Assembly (NCBI RefSeq): GCF_035762905.1
Contig: NZ_DASUCC010000097.1
Coordinates: forward strand, 248,001 to 312,000
Direction: 5' to 3'
Source: DASYTH01 sp035762905
Lineage (GTDB): Bacteria; Actinomycetota; Actinomycetes; Mycobacteriales; Pseudonocardiaceae
DNA length: 64,000 nt
Both the position numbers and the translations under genes were made by a program. Position 1 is the first letter of the stretch. Each line of letters starts with the position of its first letter. Shown one piece after another: positions 49,585 to 57,785 of this stretch. The notes under the pieces were generated by a model. The model was not told where the DNA came from and made no database searches. It saw only the letters and a program-made list of their open reading frames with translations.

Positions 49585-50936
49585 CGGGTCCTCATATCCA
49601 TCCAGCCGCGGTCGGAGTCGACGTACTCGGCAACCAGCACCTTGGCCCCGGACGGACTGTACTCATAGATCCGGGAGCCATCCGGGATCTGGTGATAGGG
49701 CGTCGTCCGCTCCGGCACCCCGATCTCCCCGTCGGCCGTGACGCCGATTCCGGAGAACGGCCACCGGTACACCTCACGCCGGTAGCTGTCCGGCGGGAGA
49801 CCCTGCGACTCGGCGGTGGCGATCATGTCGTCGGCCGCACGCTGCACCACGCCCCAGTTCTGGTGTGTGCCGCTGCCGCCCCCGAAGGGCGCACCGAACG
49901 GGGTGACGTAGCTGGCGTTGCCGGCCGGGAACTCCATCACGTGAACCGGCCGGCTGGTGTCGCGGAACGGCGAGTTCTGGTAGTCCAGCCGGTTGCCCTG
50001 GATGATCTCGGCCGGGGTGCGCAGATGGGTGGCATCCTGTTGCCGGGCAACGTATCCACCCACCTGATTGGCGTCGAATCTGGGTCTGTCCCGGATCGTG
50101 CCGGCCAGGTAGTCGTCCAGCGCTCCCGGCGGCAGGACCTTCTGCATCAGGGTGTCCGGCGTGATCACCACGAGTTGCTGGGCCCGGACGACCAACTCCC
50201 GTTCGCGCGGGGTGAGCTGGCCGGAGCCGGGCACCTCGCCGCGCCGGGGGTCGGCGGCCATCTTGCGATAGGCCGTGTCCAGCTCCCGCATCTCGTCCGG
50301 CGTGAAGTGGTTCTTCAGGCCCTCCCGCCAGGAGACCGGTCCGCCCGACCCACCCGGGGGCGCGGGGGGCCGGTGTGGCGGGCCGCCGCCGGGACCGCCC
50401 GGCGGTGGGGTGGGCGGCCCGCCCCCACCGGGCGGAGTGGGCGGGGCGGCGGGCGTGCTCGGGGCGGTGGCGGTGCCGCTCGGGGTGGTGCCGGCGGCGC
50501 CGGCCGGGTCGGGCGGCCGGGTGGTGGTGTCGATGGCGGAGAGGTTGGCGGCGCTGGTGGTGTCGGTGGTGCGGTAGGCCTCGGCGGTGCCGCGGGTGCC
50601 GTGTTGGGCCTGTTCGACGGCGCGGGTGGTGCGGGCGACCTGGGCTTCGGCGTGGCGGAGGTGGGACTGCGCGGCGCCGGCGAACCCGGAGCCGATCACG
50701 CCCATGCTCTGCGGGCCGAGGTTGACCCCGCTCACGGTGGCCGCGACGCCGTCGACCCGGCCGCGGGTGGCGTCCAGCCGGCCGGCCATGGTGTCGATGC
50801 CGCCGAGGTCCGTGCCGACGCCGTTGCCGCCGCCGGAATGATGGCCGGACCCGTCGGTGTCCGGCCGGCGGCTCGGGCCGCTGCCGCCGCCGTGCTGGTT
50901 GCTGCCGCCGGTCGAGTGCCGTCGCCGGCCGGTCAT
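49581..50936 (-). CDS. Polymorphic toxin with type VII-like N-terminus
   Basis: 451 residues. N-terminal helical region (about 45-140) like ESX secretion-associated proteins, with a YxxxD export-type motif in AEAYRTTDTTSA; then a Pro/Gly/Thr-rich linker (about 140-200); then a C-terminal toxin-like domain from about 225 (PGSGQLTPRERELVVRAQQL) with YVARQQDATHLRTPAEI, NRLDYQNSPFRD, VTPFGAPFGGG, WPFSGIGVTADGEIGVP and YHQIPDGSRIYEY. The enzymatic class is not recognised. Overlaps WXG and immunity genes by 4 nt each, hence one coupled operon. Confidence 0.8.
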   Translation of the reverse strand: MTGRRRHSTGGSNQHGGGSGPSRRPDTDGSGHHSGGGNGVGTDLGGIDTMAGRLDATRGRVDGVAATVSGVNLGPQSMGVIGSGFAGAAQSHLRHAEAQVARTTRAVEQAQHGTRGTAEAYRTTDTTSAANLSAIDTTTRPPDPAGAAGTTPSGTATAPSTPAAPPTPPGGGGPPTPPPGGPGGGPPHRPPAPPGGSGGPVSWREGLKNHFTPDEMRELDTAYRKMAADPRRGEVPGSGQLTPRERELVVRAQQLVVITPDTLMQKVLPPGALDDYLAGTIRDRPRFDANQVGGYVARQQDATHLRTPAEIIQGNRLDYQNSPFRDTSRPVHVMEFPAGNASYVTPFGAPFGGGSGTHQNWGVVQRAADDMIATAESQGLPPDSYRREVYRWPFSGIGVTADGEIGVPERTTPYHQIPDGSRIYEYSPSGAKVLVAEYVDSDRGWMDMRTR

Positions 50937-51787
50937 GGGGCCGGCTCCGCCGGGGGCATGGCGTACGGCCTGGCGCCCTGGTAGGCGCCGTAGGCCAGGT
51001 CACCGGCCATGGCGAACCGGTCGAGGCCGTCGGCCAGGCGCTGCATGGCCTGGGCCAACTCACCGAGCCGACCGGTCTGCCGGCCCAGCCCGCCGAGCAG
51101 CTTGCTGATCTTGCCGGCGATCTTGGACGCGGTCATCGCGGCGCGCGCCCCGGCGTAGCCGCAGTACGCGGCGATCGAGCTGCCCAGGCTGATCACCGAG
51201 GAGGCCAGCGCGATCAGCGCGCCCTTGATCAGCTCCGCGACCACCGACGCGATGATGTCGAACACGATCCCGCGCATCGTGCACACCAGCATCCCGGAGA
51301 CACCCACCACCGCCGCGGTCCCGTCCAGCGTGGAGCCCAGCGCGTCCAGCTCCTCGGAGAGCTGGCTCATCGACGTTCGGTAGCTGTCCGCGGCCGTCCC
51401 GGTCCAGTCCGACACGCTGGACAGATCCTGCCGGTGTTCCTCGGCGATCATGTGCATCTCGAGCGCGGCGGACTTGAGCTGGTCGATGTTGGCGTTGATC
51501 TCGTCCGGGTTGCCCAGCAGCGCGTCCAGCGGCTCACGCAGGAAGCTGATGTGCTCGAGCAGCCAGCCGACGCCCGCGGTGAGCACCGAGCCGAGCGGGT
51601 CGATGGCGAACCCGATCGTGTCGGTCACCACGCCCACGGCGCTCAGCGCCACGTCGCAGACCTGCTCCCCCTCGGACTCGGCGTCGCTGGTGATGGCGCT
51701 GACCAGTCCGGCGTAGCTGTCCACGATCCCGGCGCCGGTGGTCGCCGTCGTCGTGGGGGTCACCGAGGTCGCGGCACCGTCCGGCAT
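50933..51787 (-). CDS. WXG100-like type VII secretion-associated protein
   Basis: 284 residues. A WXG-type hairpin is centred on SDWTGTAADSYRTSMSQL (about 127-144), flanked by long helices; a hydrophobic stretch follows (GIVFDIIASVVAELIKGALIA, shown in part) and a Gly/Arg helix. Resembles the chaperone or pore partner of LXG/WXG toxins. Overlaps the toxin gene by ATGA, 17 bp after the YbaB-like gene. No core ESX machinery gene (EccC, MycP) in the window. Confidence 0.78.
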   Translation of the reverse strand: MPDGAATSVTPTTTATTGAGIVDSYAGLVSAITSDAESEGEQVCDVALSAVGVVTDTIGFAIDPLGSVLTAGVGWLLEHISFLREPLDALLGNPDEINANIDQLKSAALEMHMIAEEHRQDLSSVSDWTGTAADSYRTSMSQLSEELDALGSTLDGTAAVVGVSGMLVCTMRGIVFDIIASVVAELIKGALIALASSVISLGSSIAAYCGYAGARAAMTASKIAGKISKLLGGLGRQTGRLGELAQAMQRLADGLDRFAMAGDLAYGAYQGARPYAMPPAEPAP

Positions 51788-51804
51788 GCGTTCTCCCCCT
51801 CAGG

Positions 51805-52347
51805 TCACCATTCGTCCCGGCGACCGAAGATCTGGTCACCGCCGAACTCGTCGTCATCGTCATCGCGTGCGGTAGACCGTGGACGACCCGGACGGCCCGA
51901 TGGTTCCGCCGGCGGCCGGGCCGGCGGCTCGGCGTCCTCGGGCTCGTCGGTGAACGCGTAACCCGGCCGGCGCTCGGCGGCCGGGGGATCCTCGTCCTCC
52001 TCCGGCGGAAGGTAACCGGTGACCATCCGCAGCGACTCGGAGTCCTCGCCGGCCAGCGGCGCGAACGCCTCGGCAACGTGCACGGCGGCCGCGCGCTGCG
52101 CCTTGCGGGCCAGCCGCATGATCTGCGCGGCCAGCTCGCCGCCGGAGCCGCGCAGCGCCGAGTCGGCGATCGTCAGGTCGGTCAGCGCACCGTTCGGCGC
52201 GACGGTGACCCGGAGCGAGCCGTCCGCGGAGGACTCGGTCGCCCCGGACGACTCGAGGTTCTCCTTGAACTCGGCGGCCTTCTGCTGAACCTCGGCGATC
52301 TTGGCCTCGAAGTTCGACAGCCACTGCTCCGGCGTCACCGGACTCAC
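51805..52347 (-). CDS. YbaB/EbfC-like protein with acidic tail
   Basis: 180 residues. Domain 1 (about 1-100) is YbaB-like: LSNFEAKIAEVQQKAAEFKE, then SLRVTVAPNGALTDLTI and LAAQIMRLARKAQRAAAVHV. The tail (about 110-180) is Pro/Asp-rich with EEDEDPP and RDDDDDEFGGD. Such proteins regularly precede WXG/toxin genes in actinobacteria. First gene of the toxin operon. Confidence 0.8.
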   Translation of the reverse strand: MSPVTPEQWLSNFEAKIAEVQQKAAEFKENLESSGATESSADGSLRVTVAPNGALTDLTIADSALRGSGGELAAQIMRLARKAQRAAAVHVAEAFAPLAGEDSESLRMVTGYLPPEEDEDPPAAERRPGYAFTDEPEDAEPPARPPAEPSGRPGRPRSTARDDDDDEFGGDQIFGRRDEW

Positions 52348-52418
52348 CCCTTACCTCTGGTGCGTTTCTCGCCGAGAGTGTCACACCGATCAGGACGGGA
52401 TGCGGGGGGTTCGCCGGA

Positions 52419-52688
52419 CTATTTCGCGAAGCCGTGCCTGCGGTGGGTGACGCTGCCGTACACCCGTCCGAGCGGCGGCAGATCGTCCAGATGCGCGGAC
52501 ACCACGTGCCCGAAGTTGATCGCCACGGTGCTGCCGTCGGCCAGCTCCGGGGTGTCCACCCCGCCGGAGTTGAGCAGCGGCCCGAGCCGGGGCGCGAGCT
52601 TCTTCGCCCCGCTCTCGGACAGCGCGAACACCAGCGGTTCGGTCGCCCCCGTCACGTGCAGGACGAGGGCGCGGTTGTGTTCAGCCAT
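52419..52688 (-). CDS. Small protein of unknown function
   Basis: 89 residues from ATG 52688 (MAEHNRALVLHV). Two conserved-looking parts: FALSESGAKKLAPRLGPLL and INFGHVVSAHLDDLPPLGRV. No signal or membrane segment. An in-frame extension of 22 codons upstream is possible but looks non-coding. It lies between glfT1 and the toxin operon, on the same strand. Confidence 0.6.
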   Translation of the reverse strand: MAEHNRALVLHVTGATEPLVFALSESGAKKLAPRLGPLLNSGGVDTPELADGSTVAINFGHVVSAHLDDLPPLGRVYGSVTHRRHGFAK

Positions 52689-52762
52689 GCACCCGACAAC
52701 ACCAGCGCACCGCACCGGCGACAAGGCGAGTTCACCCAGGGCGGATCCGCCCACAGCGGACC

Positions 52763-53668
52763 TCAGTGCCGGAAGAACCGCTCCCGGCGTCCCTGGCGGA
52801 CCAGCCGTAGCCAGTCCCGGAACGCCTTCGGGTCACGCTTGGTGCCGAGGAAGTACAGCGCGAACCGGCCCAGCTCCAGCATCCCGATCTTGCGCAGGCC
52901 GGGCTGGGAGAGCAGGTAGCCGCGGTTGCGGTAGGTGTAGTACCGCTTGACCTCGTTCTCCGGATCCTGCGCGTGGAACCGGCCGCCGAGCATCGGCTTG
53001 AACTCGTCCGACCCGTCCGGGTGCAGGTACGTCGCGGTCAGGCAGGTGCCGAACGGCAGCCCGGAGCGGACCAGCCGGCGGTGCAGCTCGACCTCGTCGC
53101 CGCGGACGAACAGCCGGTAGTCCGGCACGCCGATCACGTCAAGGGTGGATGCCCGGAACAGCGCGCCGTTGAACAGCGAGGCGATGCCGGGAAGGAAGTC
53201 CGTGCCCAGCTCGGCGGCGGTGCGCTTCCAGGTGAGGCCGCGGCGTAACGGAAACGCCAGCCGCTCCGGCGTCTCGATGTTGACCACCTTCGGCGACACG
53301 TGCGCAAGGCCGCGCCGCTGCGCCACGGTGAGCAGGGTGTCCAGCACGGTCTCGTCGGCAGGGCGGCCGTCGTCGTCGGCACACCACACCCAGTCCGCGC
53401 CGAGCGCCAGCGCGTGCAGCATGCCCAGCGCGAAGCCACCGGCTCCGCCCAGGTTGCGGTGCGAGGGCAGATAGCTGGTCGGCACCGGACAGGACTGCAC
53501 GAGGTCGCCGACCGGCTCGTCCGGTCCGTTGTCGACCACCACAAGGTGGTCCGGCGGCCGGGTCTGGGCGGCGATCATCTTCAGCGAGTCGGCGAGCAGC
53601 TCCCGGCGGTGCCGGGTGACCACGACGGCCACGACGGCGCCGACCGCCAGCCGCTCCTGGCCGGTCAT
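52763..53668 (-). CDS. glfT1: Galactofuranosyltransferase GlfT1
   Basis: Initiates galactan: adds the first two galactofuranose units to the rhamnose of the decaprenyl-linked GlcNAc-Rha primer. 301 residues, GT2 fold: GAVVAVVVTRHRRELLADSL, LVVVDNGPDEP, NLGGAGGFALGML, metal motif WVWCADDDGRP (about 91-101), FNGALFRAST and FVRGDEVELHRR. Its start overlaps the wzt stop by one base, so export and priming genes are co-translated. Confidence 0.94.
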   Translation of the reverse strand: MTGQERLAVGAVVAVVVTRHRRELLADSLKMIAAQTRPPDHLVVVDNGPDEPVGDLVQSCPVPTSYLPSHRNLGGAGGFALGMLHALALGADWVWCADDDGRPADETVLDTLLTVAQRRGLAHVSPKVVNIETPERLAFPLRRGLTWKRTAAELGTDFLPGIASLFNGALFRASTLDVIGVPDYRLFVRGDEVELHRRLVRSGLPFGTCLTATYLHPDGSDEFKPMLGGRFHAQDPENEVKRYYTYRNRGYLLSQPGLRKIGMLELGRFALYFLGTKRDPKAFRDWLRLVRQGRRERFFRH

Positions 53669-54486
53669 CAGGCCTCGCCGTTGTTCGCACTCAGCGCGGG
53701 GGAGACGCCGAGCCGGTCGAGGGACTCCCCGTCCAAGTGGGCGAACGGATCCCTGCCCTTGTACGACGTGAGCACCTCACGCAACGAACCGCGCATCTTC
53801 ACCTGCCCCTCGTCCATCCAGACCGCGCTGTCACACAGCTCGAACAATAGGTCGTCCTGGTGCGATGCGAACACCAACAGGCCGGAGCGTTTCACCAGAT
53901 CCACCAGCCGGTCCCTGGCCTTGGTCATGAAGTCCGCGTCCACCGCGCCGATGCCCTCGTCGAGCAGCAGGATCTCCGGGTCGATCGAGGTGACCACGCC
54001 CAGCGCGAGGCGCACCCGCATGCCGGTGGAGTAGGTGCGCAGCGGCATCTGCAGGTAGTCGCCGAGCTCGGTGAACTCGGCGATGTCGTCCACCCGCTTC
54101 TGCATCTCCCGGCGGTTCATGCCAAGGAACAGCCCGCGGATCATGATGTTCTCGATGCCGGAGATCTCCGGGTCCATGCCGACGCCGAGGTCGAAGACCG
54201 GCGCCACCCGGCCGACGATCCGCGAGTCGCCCCGGCTCGGCTCGTAGATGCCGGCGAGCACCCGGAGCAGCGTGGACTTGCCGGCGCCGTTGTGCCCGAC
54301 CAGGCCGAGCCGGTCGCCCTCCTTGAGCGACAGCGTCACGTCCCGCAGTGCCTCGATGATCGGCACCCGGCTCTCCGTGCCGATCTTGCCGCCGACCTTG
54401 CCGAGCACCTTCTTCTTCAGCGACCGCGTCTTGGCGTCGAAGATCGGAAAGTCGACCGAGGCGTTCCAGATGTCGATGCTGACCAT
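53668..54486 (-). CDS. wzt: Galactan ABC exporter, ATP-binding subunit Wzt
   Basis: 272 residues. Walker A GHNGAGKST (about 67-75), signature YSTGMRVRLALGV, Walker B PEILLLDEGIG and His switch FASHQDD. Drives export of lipid-linked galactan across the membrane with Wzm; no carbohydrate-binding C-terminal extension is seen. ATG 54486 has GTGAGG upstream; the GTG at 54501, right after the wzm stop, is an in-frame alternative. Confidence 0.93.
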   Translation of the reverse strand: MVSIDIWNASVDFPIFDAKTRSLKKKVLGKVGGKIGTESRVPIIEALRDVTLSLKEGDRLGLVGHNGAGKSTLLRVLAGIYEPSRGDSRIVGRVAPVFDLGVGMDPEISGIENIMIRGLFLGMNRREMQKRVDDIAEFTELGDYLQMPLRTYSTGMRVRLALGVVTSIDPEILLLDEGIGAVDADFMTKARDRLVDLVKRSGLLVFASHQDDLLFELCDSAVWMDEGQVKMRGSLREVLTSYKGRDPFAHLDGESLDRLGVSPALSANNGEA

Positions 54487-54501
54487 GTCGAAATGCCTCA
54501 C

Positions 54502-55449
54502 TCAGACCCAGTAGGACACGCGGGAACGGTAGTTGCGCATGACGAGCAGCGTCGCCGCCCACCCGACAACGGTAATGCCGAGCACGACCACCCAGCTCCA
54601 CGGGTTGATGGCCTGGCCGATCAGCGGTGCCCGGATGATCTGCACGAAGTGGTAGAGGGGGTTGAAGTAGACGAACGGCAGCGCCCAGGACACCGACGAC
54701 CGGTCGCCGCCGGAGTAGAGCTGGTCGATCGGCCAGACGATGGGCGTCAGGTAGAACATCAGCTGGATGATCGAGCCGATCAGCTGCGGGAAGTCGCGGA
54801 ACCGGGTCGAGATGATGCCCAGGAACATGGTGATCCAGCCGGCGTTCACCGCGATTAGCAGGAACGCCGGGATGGCGGTCAGCGAGTACCAGCCCAGTCC
54901 GGGGTGGCAGATCCCGGTGGATCCGGCCTGGCAGGTCCCGGTGGTCATCCCGTAGGGCTGGTCCACGGCACCGAAGAAGATCACGATGACGATCACGTAC
55001 ACGATCATGTTGTGCCCGAACATGATCGTCTGGCGCCACACGGTGCGCAGCGCGTACACGGTCAGCGGGGCCGGCAGGTGCTTGATCAGGCCCTCGTTGG
55101 TGATGAAGGTCTCCATGCCCTCGGTCAGGCTGCCGCTGATGAACGTCCAGACGATGAACCCGGTCACGATGAACGGCAGGAACGTGGGCAGGTGCAGTTT
55201 GAACAGCTGCGAGTAGAGCAGGCCGAGGCCGAGGGCGAGCACGCCCTGGCTGATCGTGATCCAGAACGGCCCGAGCACGGAGCGCCGGTACCGCTGCTTG
55301 ATGTCCTGCCAGCCGAGGTGGCTCCACAGCTCGCGGTCGCGCCAGCCCCCGGTGAGGTCCTGGACCGCCCGCGCGAAGCTGCGGCTGGGCGCGTGGTTCG
55401 GCACCGGCTGGGTGTCGGCCGGCTCGGAAGCCTTCGTTGCTGCTGGCAC
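54502..55449 (-). CDS. wzm: Galactan ABC exporter, permease Wzm
   Basis: 315 residues, ABC-2 permease with six membrane helices and an N-terminal amphipathic segment ELWSHLGWQDIKQRYRRSVL, then LGPFWITISQGVLALGLGLL and, near the end, the NPLYHFVQIIRAPLIG gating-region phrase. Partner of Wzt for galactan export to the periplasmic side, where arabinan is added. GTG start. Confidence 0.93.
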   Translation of the reverse strand: MPAATKASEPADTQPVPNHAPSRSFARAVQDLTGGWRDRELWSHLGWQDIKQRYRRSVLGPFWITISQGVLALGLGLLYSQLFKLHLPTFLPFIVTGFIVWTFISGSLTEGMETFITNEGLIKHLPAPLTVYALRTVWRQTIMFGHNMIVYVIVIVIFFGAVDQPYGMTTGTCQAGSTGICHPGLGWYSLTAIPAFLLIAVNAGWITMFLGIISTRFRDFPQLIGSIIQLMFYLTPIVWPIDQLYSGGDRSSVSWALPFVYFNPLYHFVQIIRAPLIGQAINPWSWVVVLGITVVGWAATLLVMRNYRSRVSYWV

Positions 55450-55457
55450 GGCTAGCC

Positions 55458-55463
55458 AGCGTA
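55458..55463 (-). promoter_or_regulatory. -10 element of the wzm-wzt-glfT1 operon
   Basis: TACGCT on the minus strand, 8 nt before GTG 55449. Confidence 0.45.
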
Positions 55464-55653
55464 CCTACGGTCGGTGGACGCTCATTCGGTCGGGGCGTCC
55501 GGCGGCGCTACCACTGTCCGTCGCGGGTGTGATACTGTCCGGAGTCGGGCTCGCTTACCGTCCGTTAGCTGTTCACACTTAACGCGGCCAATGGCAAAAA
55601 AACGTGTCCCGAATTCGTCATATGCCGGTACGTGATCGCCCGCGCCTGCGGTC

Positions 55654-55659
55654 TACTGT
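55654..55659 (+). promoter_or_regulatory. -10 element of the zinc-finger-like gene
   Basis: TACTGT, 41 nt before ATG 55701; gives a leader containing an inverted repeat and the site GGAGG. Confidence 0.4.
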
Positions 55660-55661
55660 GC

Positions 55662-55684
55662 TGTGGAAGATCGCACGTTCCACA
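55662..55684. promoter_or_regulatory. Inverted repeat in the leader of the zinc-finger-like gene
   Basis: TGTGGAA-N9-TTCCACA, perfect 7-bp arms between the -10 and the ribosome site. It could be a repressor site or an RNA hairpin. Confidence 0.45.
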
Positions 55685-55700
55685 GGCGTGGAGGTCGGAC

Positions 55701-55919
55701 ATGGTAGGCGTCCAGTGGTGGCTGTCCGGCTACGACAGTCAGGTGCACGCGTTCCCCAACGAGCAGGCCGGCACCGAGTACGGCGAGGCGATCTGCAACC
55801 ACAGCGTGCCGAACGCCAAGATCACCTGCACGGATGAGGGTCGCCGCTGCATGGCCTGCATGCTGCTGCTGGGGGATCTCCTTGCCGAGCAGATCGACCC
55901 CACCTGGCGCGCCTCCTGA
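55701..55919 (+). CDS. Small Cys-rich zinc-finger-like protein
   Basis: 72 residues. Candidate zinc ligands are Cys/His in AICNHSVP, TCTDEG and RRCMACMLLLG, after a WWLSGYDSQVHAFPNEQ start. Similar small proteins recur in Pseudonocardiaceae; function unknown. ATG with GGAGG 8 nt upstream. Tail-to-tail with bpa; both stop at 55919/55920. Confidence 0.68.
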   Translation: MVGVQWWLSGYDSQVHAFPNEQAGTEYGEAICNHSVPNAKITCTDEGRRCMACMLLLGDLLAEQIDPTWRAS

Positions 55920-56495
55920 TCAGAGGTACTGCCCCGTACCGCGGATGTGCGGGCCGCCCTCCGGAAGATCGCCCGGCCCCAGCCCGCCACTACCCGGCGG
56001 CAACCCCCGACGCATCTGTTCCAGCTGCACCCGCGCGGCCATCTGCTGAGCGAACAGCGCGGTCTGGATCCCGTGGAACAGCCCCTCCAGCCAGCCGACC
56101 AGCTGAGCCTGCGCGATCCGCAGCTCGGCGTCTGACGGCGTGCCCTCCTCGGTGAACGGCAGCGACAGCCGCTCCAACTCCTCGCGCAGCTCCGGCGCCA
56201 GCCCGTCCTCCAGCTCGCTGATCGACCGCTTGTGAATCTCCCGCAGCCGGTTGCGGCTCGCGTCGTCCAGCGGTGCGGCCCGGACCTCCTCGAGCAGCTG
56301 CTTGATCATCGTGCCGATCCGCATCACCTTGGCCGGCTGCTCGACCATGTCGCCGACCGACTCGCGGCGCTCCTCATCGTCACCCGGTTCGCTTCCGGGC
56401 AGGCGGGTCGCGCCGAGCGGCGTGCCGTCCGGACCGACCACCACCACGTGCTGCGGCTGCTCGCCGCCGCCGTTGGGCTGGTTCATCTGCTCCAT
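55920..56495 (-). CDS. bpa: Bacterial proteasome activator Bpa
   Basis: Ring-forming, ATP-independent activator of the actinobacterial 20S proteasome. 191 residues: disordered N-terminus, helical core LEEVRAAPLDDASRNRLREI to AQAQLVGWLEGLFHGIQTAL, and the C-terminal GTGQYL, whose GQYL end docks into the proteasome alpha-ring and is diagnostic. Corresponds to Rv3780, which likewise lies by glfT1/wzt/wzm. ATG at 56495; another at 56486. Confidence 0.93.
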   Translation of the reverse strand: MEQMNQPNGGGEQPQHVVVVGPDGTPLGATRLPGSEPGDDEERRESVGDMVEQPAKVMRIGTMIKQLLEEVRAAPLDDASRNRLREIHKRSISELEDGLAPELREELERLSLPFTEEGTPSDAELRIAQAQLVGWLEGLFHGIQTALFAQQMAARVQLEQMRRGLPPGSGGLGPGDLPEGGPHIRGTGQYL

Positions 56496-56572
56496 CCTGG
56501 CCTCATCGGGTACGTGCCGAGCGATCTTAAGGTGCGTCCGGACCCAGCGGGCGCGGATTCGCACTGTCACTC

Positions 56573-56578
56573 TACGGT
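56573..56578 (+). promoter_or_regulatory. -10 element of the class V aminotransferase-like gene (leaderless)
   Basis: TACGGT, 7 nt before ATG 56586. Confidence 0.5.
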
Positions 56579-56585
56579 GTGTTGC

Positions 56586-57785
56586 ATGGCGTTCGACGTC
56601 GCTCGGATTCGCGGGCTGTTTCCCGCGCTGGGGGACGGGTGGATTCACCTGGACGCCGCCGCCGGCATGCAGGTGCCGGAGCAGGTGGCCACCGCGGTCT
56701 CCACCGCGCTGCGGGCGCCGGTCTCCGGGCCCGGCGGCCAGTTTCCGGCCTCGCACCGGGCCGAAGCGATCGTGGACGCCGCCCGGCGGGCCGTTGCCGA
56801 CCTGGTCGGCGCCGATCCGGCCGGGGTGGTGCTCGGCCCCAACGCCGCGGTCCTGCTGCAGCGCCTGGCCGAGGCACTCGGCAGCGGCTGGCTGATCGGT
56901 GACGAGGTGGTCGTCTCCCGGCTGGACCACCCGGCCAACGTGACCCCGTGGTTGCGCGCCGCGCAGCGGGCCGGTGCGACCGTGCGCTGGGCCGAGATCG
57001 ACATCGAAACCTGCGAGCTGCCCGCCTGGCAGTACGAGAGCCTGGTCTCGCACCGCACCAAGGCGATCGCGGTCACCGCGGGCTCCGGCACGGTCGGCAC
57101 CCGGCCGGACCTGACCAAGATCACCGAGGTGGCCCGGGCCGGCGGCGCCCTCGTCATCGTGGACGCCTCGGCGGCGGCGCCGTTCGTGCCGCTGGACATC
57201 GCGGCGATCCGCGCCGACGTGATCGCGCTGTCCGCAGGCGCGTGGGGCGGGCCCGCGGTCGGCGCGCTCGCGTTCGCCGACCCCGCCCTGCTGGACCGGC
57301 TGCCCTCGGGCGCGCTGGACCCGAGTGCCACCGGAGCCGGTCGGCTCGAGGTCGGCCTGCACGCCTTCCCGCTGCTCGCCGGGCTGGTGGCGTCGGTGGA
57401 TTACCTGGCGATGCTGGACGACGCGGCCACCGGCACCCGGCGGGAACGCGTGCAGACCTCGCTCGGCTCGGCCAAGTCCTATCAGGCCGGGCTGTTGGCC
57501 AAGCTGATCACCGACCTGCGCGCGCTGCCCGGGGTGACCGTGATCGGCGACGCGATGCGCCGCATCCCGGCGCTCGCGTTCACCGTGGCCGAGGCCAAGG
57601 CCAGCTCGGTCAGCATGCATCTGGCCGAGCGCGGCATCTGCGCGTACCCCGACGACACCAGGGCCGGGGTGCTGGCCGCGCTCGGCGTCGCCGAGATCGG
57701 CGGCGCGGTGCGGATCGGGCTCGCCCACTACTCCACCGCGGCCGAGGTCGAGCAGCTCGCCGCCGCGGTCGCCGAGCTCAGCTGA
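56586..57785 (+). CDS. Class V aminotransferase-like protein lacking the PLP lysine
   Basis: 399 residues with the cysteine-desulfurase/class V fold: WIHLDAAAGMQVPEQV, VVSRLDHPANVTPWLRAA and VIVDASAAAPFVPLDI. At the Schiff-base position (usual S-x-H-K) it reads ALSAGAWGGPAVGALAF, without Lys. As I recall, the M. tuberculosis neighbour-equivalent Rv3778c has the same substitution, so it is a family trait and normal PLP transaminase chemistry is doubtful. Divergent from bpa; overlaps qor by 8 bp tail to tail. Confidence 0.8.
   Translation: MAFDVARIRGLFPALGDGWIHLDAAAGMQVPEQVATAVSTALRAPVSGPGGQFPASHRAEAIVDAARRAVADLVGADPAGVVLGPNAAVLLQRLAEALGSGWLIGDEVVVSRLDHPANVTPWLRAAQRAGATVRWAEIDIETCELPAWQYESLVSHRTKAIAVTAGSGTVGTRPDLTKITEVARAGGALVIVDASAAAPFVPLDIAAIRADVIALSAGAWGGPAVGALAFADPALLDRLPSGALDPSATGAGRLEVGLHAFPLLAGLVASVDYLAMLDDAATGTRRERVQTSLGSAKSYQAGLLAKLITDLRALPGVTVIGDAMRRIPALAFTVAEAKASSVSMHLAERGICAYPDDTRAGVLAALGVAEIGGAVRIGLAHYSTAAEVEQLAAAVAELS

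Noticed and set aside
49581..50936. TNT-type NADase assignment for the toxin
   Set aside because: The type VII-like context fits, but the TNT motifs are not seen in the C-terminal domain.
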